This document shows, one piece after another, positions 7,036-8,907 of a DNA stretch of 8,907 nt (positions are counted from its first letter, which is position 1; every line of letters begins with the position of its first letter). The stretch lies in NCBI GenBank assembly GCA_019245455.1, contig JAFARM010000068.1:1-8907 (forward strand), written 5' to 3'. A program made the translations under genes and the position numbers. The stretch comes from Sphingomonadaceae bacterium. Its GTDB lineage: Bacteria > Pseudomonadota > Alphaproteobacteria > Sphingomonadales > Sphingomonadaceae. A model generated the notes under the pieces. It was not told the DNA's origin. It worked only from the letters and a program-made list of their open reading frames with translations, and searched no databases.

Positions 7036-8268
7036 ATGGACTTCACCGACTCCCCCGACGATGCTGCCTATCGCGCCCGCGCGCGCGACTGGCTCGCCGC
7101 CAACGGTGCCGAGTACCGGACGCCGCCGGCCGAGCCCTACTCCCGGGACGAACTCGTCCGCCGCAGCCGCGCGTGGCAGAAGGCCAAGCATCAGGCCGGC
7201 TACACCGGCATCACCTGGCCGAAGTCGATGGGCGGCCAGGGCCTGTCGCCGATGCACGCGATCATCTTCAACCAGGAGCAGTCGCGCTACTTCGCGCCGA
7301 CCGGCCTGTTCGAGATCGGCCTCGGGATGTGCATCCCGACCGTGTTCACCCACGGCAGCCCCGAGATCATCGCGCGCTACGTCGCCCCCGCGCTCGCCGG
7401 CGACGAGGTGTGGTGCCAGCTCTTCTCCGAGCCCGCCGCGGGCAGCGACCTCGCTGGCATCCGCACGCGGGCGGTGCGCGACAGTGACGCCCCCGACGCC
7501 GACTGGATCATCGACGGGCAGAAGGTGTGGACGACCAACGCCCATCTGTCCGACTATGGCATCATCGTCACCCGCACCGACCCAAGCGTGCCCAAGCACA
7601 AGGGGCTGACGATGTTCATCGTCGATATGCATGGCGACGGTGTCGAGGCGCGGCCGCTGAAGCAGATGTCGGGCGGCAGCGACTTCAACGAGGTCTTCTT
7701 CACCGGCGTGCGAGTCAAGGACAGCCACCGCCTCGGTGCGGTCGGCGACGGCTGGAAGGTGGCGCTGACCACCCTGATGAACGAGCGCCTCGCGGTCGGC
7801 GGCAAGCCGAGCCACGCGCCCGACTATGCGATGCTGATGGACTTCGCGCGGCGCATCGAGACCGACACCGGGCCCGCGATCGAGCAGCGCGACGTCCGCC
7901 AGCGGGTCGCCGCCGCCTACATCGCCGACGAAGGGATCAAACTGACCCAGATGCGCGCGCTCTCGGCTTTGTCGAAGGGGCAGGTGCCGGGCCCCGAGCA
8001 GTCGATCAGCAAGGTCGTCGTCGCCAAGACGATGCAGGAGATGGGCGCGCTCGCGCTCGACCTGTCGGAGGCGGCCGGCCTCGTCACCGCCGACGCCGAC
8101 CCCGTCCTCGCCAAGTTCCAGGGCAGCTACATGGCGGCGGCCGGCCTGCGCATCGCCGGCGGTACCGACGAGATCCTGCGCAACATCATCGCCGAGCGCG
8201 TGCTCGGCTTGCCCGGCGACCTCCGCCCCGACAAGGACGCGCCGTTCAACGCCGCCGTCGCCGCGTGA
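7036..8268 (+). CDS. Acyl-CoA dehydrogenase family protein, large subunit type
   Basis: An acyl-CoA dehydrogenase of 410 residues. The N-terminal domain includes YTGITWPKSMGGQGLSP (56-72). The middle domain has the classic flavin and substrate motifs CQLFSEPAAGSDLAG (127-141) and GQKVWTTNA (161-169), and the C-terminal GGTDEILRNIIAERVLGLP (375-393) is typical. The candidate catalytic base is E250 in MNERLAVGG, the helix position used by isovaleryl- and long-chain-type enzymes; the alternative medium-chain position is a Gly here. The RxxFG motif that contacts FAD in homotetrameric relatives is absent (the region reads FARRIETDTGPAIEQRDV). The small subunit has exactly the features this one lacks, so an alpha2beta2 complex is inferred. 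The start is supported by GAAGGA seven bases upstream. The next gene is a LOV sensor 54 bases downstream, with a hairpin between. Substrate not determinable. Confidence 0.96.
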   Translation: MDFTDSPDDAAYRARARDWLAANGAEYRTPPAEPYSRDELVRRSRAWQKAKHQAGYTGITWPKSMGGQGLSPMHAIIFNQEQSRYFAPTGLFEIGLGMCIPTVFTHGSPEIIARYVAPALAGDEVWCQLFSEPAAGSDLAGIRTRAVRDSDAPDADWIIDGQKVWTTNAHLSDYGIIVTRTDPSVPKHKGLTMFIVDMHGDGVEARPLKQMSGGSDFNEVFFTGVRVKDSHRLGAVGDGWKVALTTLMNERLAVGGKPSHAPDYAMLMDFARRIETDTGPAIEQRDVRQRVAAAYIADEGIKLTQMRALSALSKGQVPGPEQSISKVVVAKTMQEMGALALDLSEAAGLVTADADPVLAKFQGSYMAAAGLRIAGGTDEILRNIIAERVLGLPGDLRPDKDAPFNAAVAA

Positions 8269-8291
8269 CCATGCGCCGCGCCGCCGTTGGA

Positions 8292-8310
8292 AGCCGCTGG
8301 AAAAGCGGCT
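8292..8310 (+). terminator. Hairpin after the large dehydrogenase gene, possible terminator without U-run
   Basis: AGCCGCT (8292-8298) and AGCGGCT (8304-8310) form a perfect 7-bp stem with a GGAAA loop. Outside it GCCGT (8283-8287) can pair with ACGGC (8313-8317). It begins 23 bases after the dehydrogenase stop and ends 12 bases before the probable LOV gene start. No T-run follows, so it may be a weak or Rho-assisted terminator, or a structured leader for the LOV gene. Confidence 0.4.
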
Positions 8311-8322
8311 AGACGGCGCGCC

Positions 8323-8907
8323 GTGGCACCGGGGGCATCGACCATCTCAGCGCAGCAGGCAGTCGAGGCGCAGCGCCTCGCCGCCGCGCTCAAGCACGCC
8401 GGGAGCGACCCGTTCCGCGCCGTCATCAGCGCCACGCGGTCGCCGATCACCATTTGCAACGCGCGCGGCGACGACACGCCGCTGATCTTCGTCAACGACA
8501 GCTTTTGCGAACTGACCGGCTATACCAGCGACGAGGTGGTCGGCCGCAACTGCCGCTTCCTGCAGGGACCGGGCACCGACCGTGCGGTCGTCGCCGAGAT
8601 CCACGACGCGATCGCCGACGGCCGGGCGATCGAGCGCGACATCCTCAACTACCGCAAGGACGGTAGCCCGTTCTGGTGCCGGCTGGGTATCGCGCCCGTG
8701 TTCGACGCCGATCAGCGGCTGACCTATTTCTTCGCCGTCCAGTCCGACGTCACCGCCGAGCGCGAGCGGCTGGCGCTCCTCGAAAGCAGCAACGCCGACC
8801 TCGAGCGGGCGCAGCGGATGAGCGAGGCGCAGCTCCGCGTGGCGATGGCGGCAGGCGGGATCGGCGTGTGGGACGTGTCGCTGCCCGACCGCGTGCTGAC
8901 CGCCTCG
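8323..8907 (+). CDS. LOV-domain blue-light sensor, probable PAS-containing histidine kinase (N-terminal part)
   Basis: A flavin-binding photoreceptor cut off by the right edge after 195 residues. The LOV domain spans about 32-144: PLIFVNDSFCELTGY (53-67), then GRNCRFLQG (74-82) with the photoactive C77 that forms the flavin adduct in blue light, NYRKDGSPFW (109-118), and FFAVQSDVT (136-144) with the signalling Gln Q140. A charged helical linker (145-170) leads into the start of a second PAS domain (QLRVAMAAGGIGVWDVS, 170-186). LOV-PAS proteins in alphaproteobacteria commonly end in HWE or HisKA kinases, but the output domain is not visible. The residue after FW is Cys (C119) where an Asn usually contacts the flavin ring. 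The start is taken as GTG 8323, since the frame opens only after the dehydrogenase stop; there is no clear ribosome-binding site, and TTG 8287 is an alternative. Confidence 0.93.
   Translation, partial: MAPGASTISAQQAVEAQRLAAALKHAGSDPFRAVISATRSPITICNARGDDTPLIFVNDSFCELTGYTSDEVVGRNCRFLQGPGTDRAVVAEIHDAIADGRAIERDILNYRKDGSPFWCRLGIAPVFDADQRLTYFFAVQSDVTAERERLALLESSNADLERAQRMSEAQLRVAMAAGGIGVWDVSLPDRVLTAS

Noticed and set aside
6589..7815. A 408-codon minus-strand frame crossing the inverted repeat and both dehydrogenase genes
   Set aside because: Antisense shadow. Its middle merely translates the palindromic element and the rest has no domain similarity.
8271..8312. Short ATG frame of 13 codons before the LOV gene as a leader peptide
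   Set aside because: It has no ribosome-binding site, ends within the hairpin at 8292-8310, and shows no run of regulatory codons.
7036..8907. Functional link between the dehydrogenases and the LOV sensor as a light-controlled catabolic unit
   Set aside because: The only evidence is same-strand proximity, and a hairpin lies between them. No response regulator or shared control site is visible.

Overview
This is a very GC-rich window (strong G/C preference at third codon positions). It looks like a chromosomal segment of an alphaproteobacterium, most likely a Sphingomonadales member. The best taxonomic clue is a secreted protein ending in a PEPxxWA-type C-terminal sorting signal, a variant typical of sphingomonads. 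A canonical LOV photoreceptor and adjacent acyl-CoA dehydrogenases fit that background. No mobile-element genes, tRNA, rRNA or CRISPR array were seen. The order given is inference.

Layout, left to right. Bases 1-464 (minus) hold the N-terminal part of a secreted NLVxNGGFE-type protein that runs off the left edge. Divergent from it is a plus-strand group: a DEAD-box RNA helicase with a C-terminal DbpA-type RNA-binding domain (641-2299), a YaiI/DUF188-family protein (2321-2794), and a divergent cyclophilin-like peptidylprolyl isomerase (2855-3937). The isomerase is preceded by a short leader with mutually exclusive stems and has an odd alanine-rich N-terminus. Its stop codon overlaps, tail to tail, the stop of a minus-strand pair: a PEPxxWA-CTERM secreted protein (5648-4968) and an N-terminally anchored or exported alpha/beta hydrolase (4914-3934), with a perfect inverted repeat between the two.

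Divergent from that pair, on the plus strand, are two adjacent acyl-CoA dehydrogenase genes (5787-6881 and 7036-8268). They are not simple paralogues. The small one keeps the C-terminal RxxFG FAD motif but lacks the middle-domain FAD motifs. The large one has the opposite pattern and a candidate catalytic glutamate. This complementarity suggests an alpha2beta2 heteromer like those of steroid side-chain catabolism, although the substrate cannot be read from this window. Between them is a perfect 30-bp inverted repeat whose arms are themselves hairpins (REP/MITE-like), with a 7-bp direct repeat outside it.

The right end (8323 onward) encodes a blue-light LOV domain followed by the start of a second PAS domain, probably the sensory half of a histidine kinase. 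One of the two flavin-contacting asparagines of its LOV domain is replaced by cysteine.

No wholly new system is evident. The points most worth following up are the split-motif dehydrogenase pair, the hairpin element between its genes, the LOV Asn-to-Cys substitution, and the leader and N-terminus of the isomerase.
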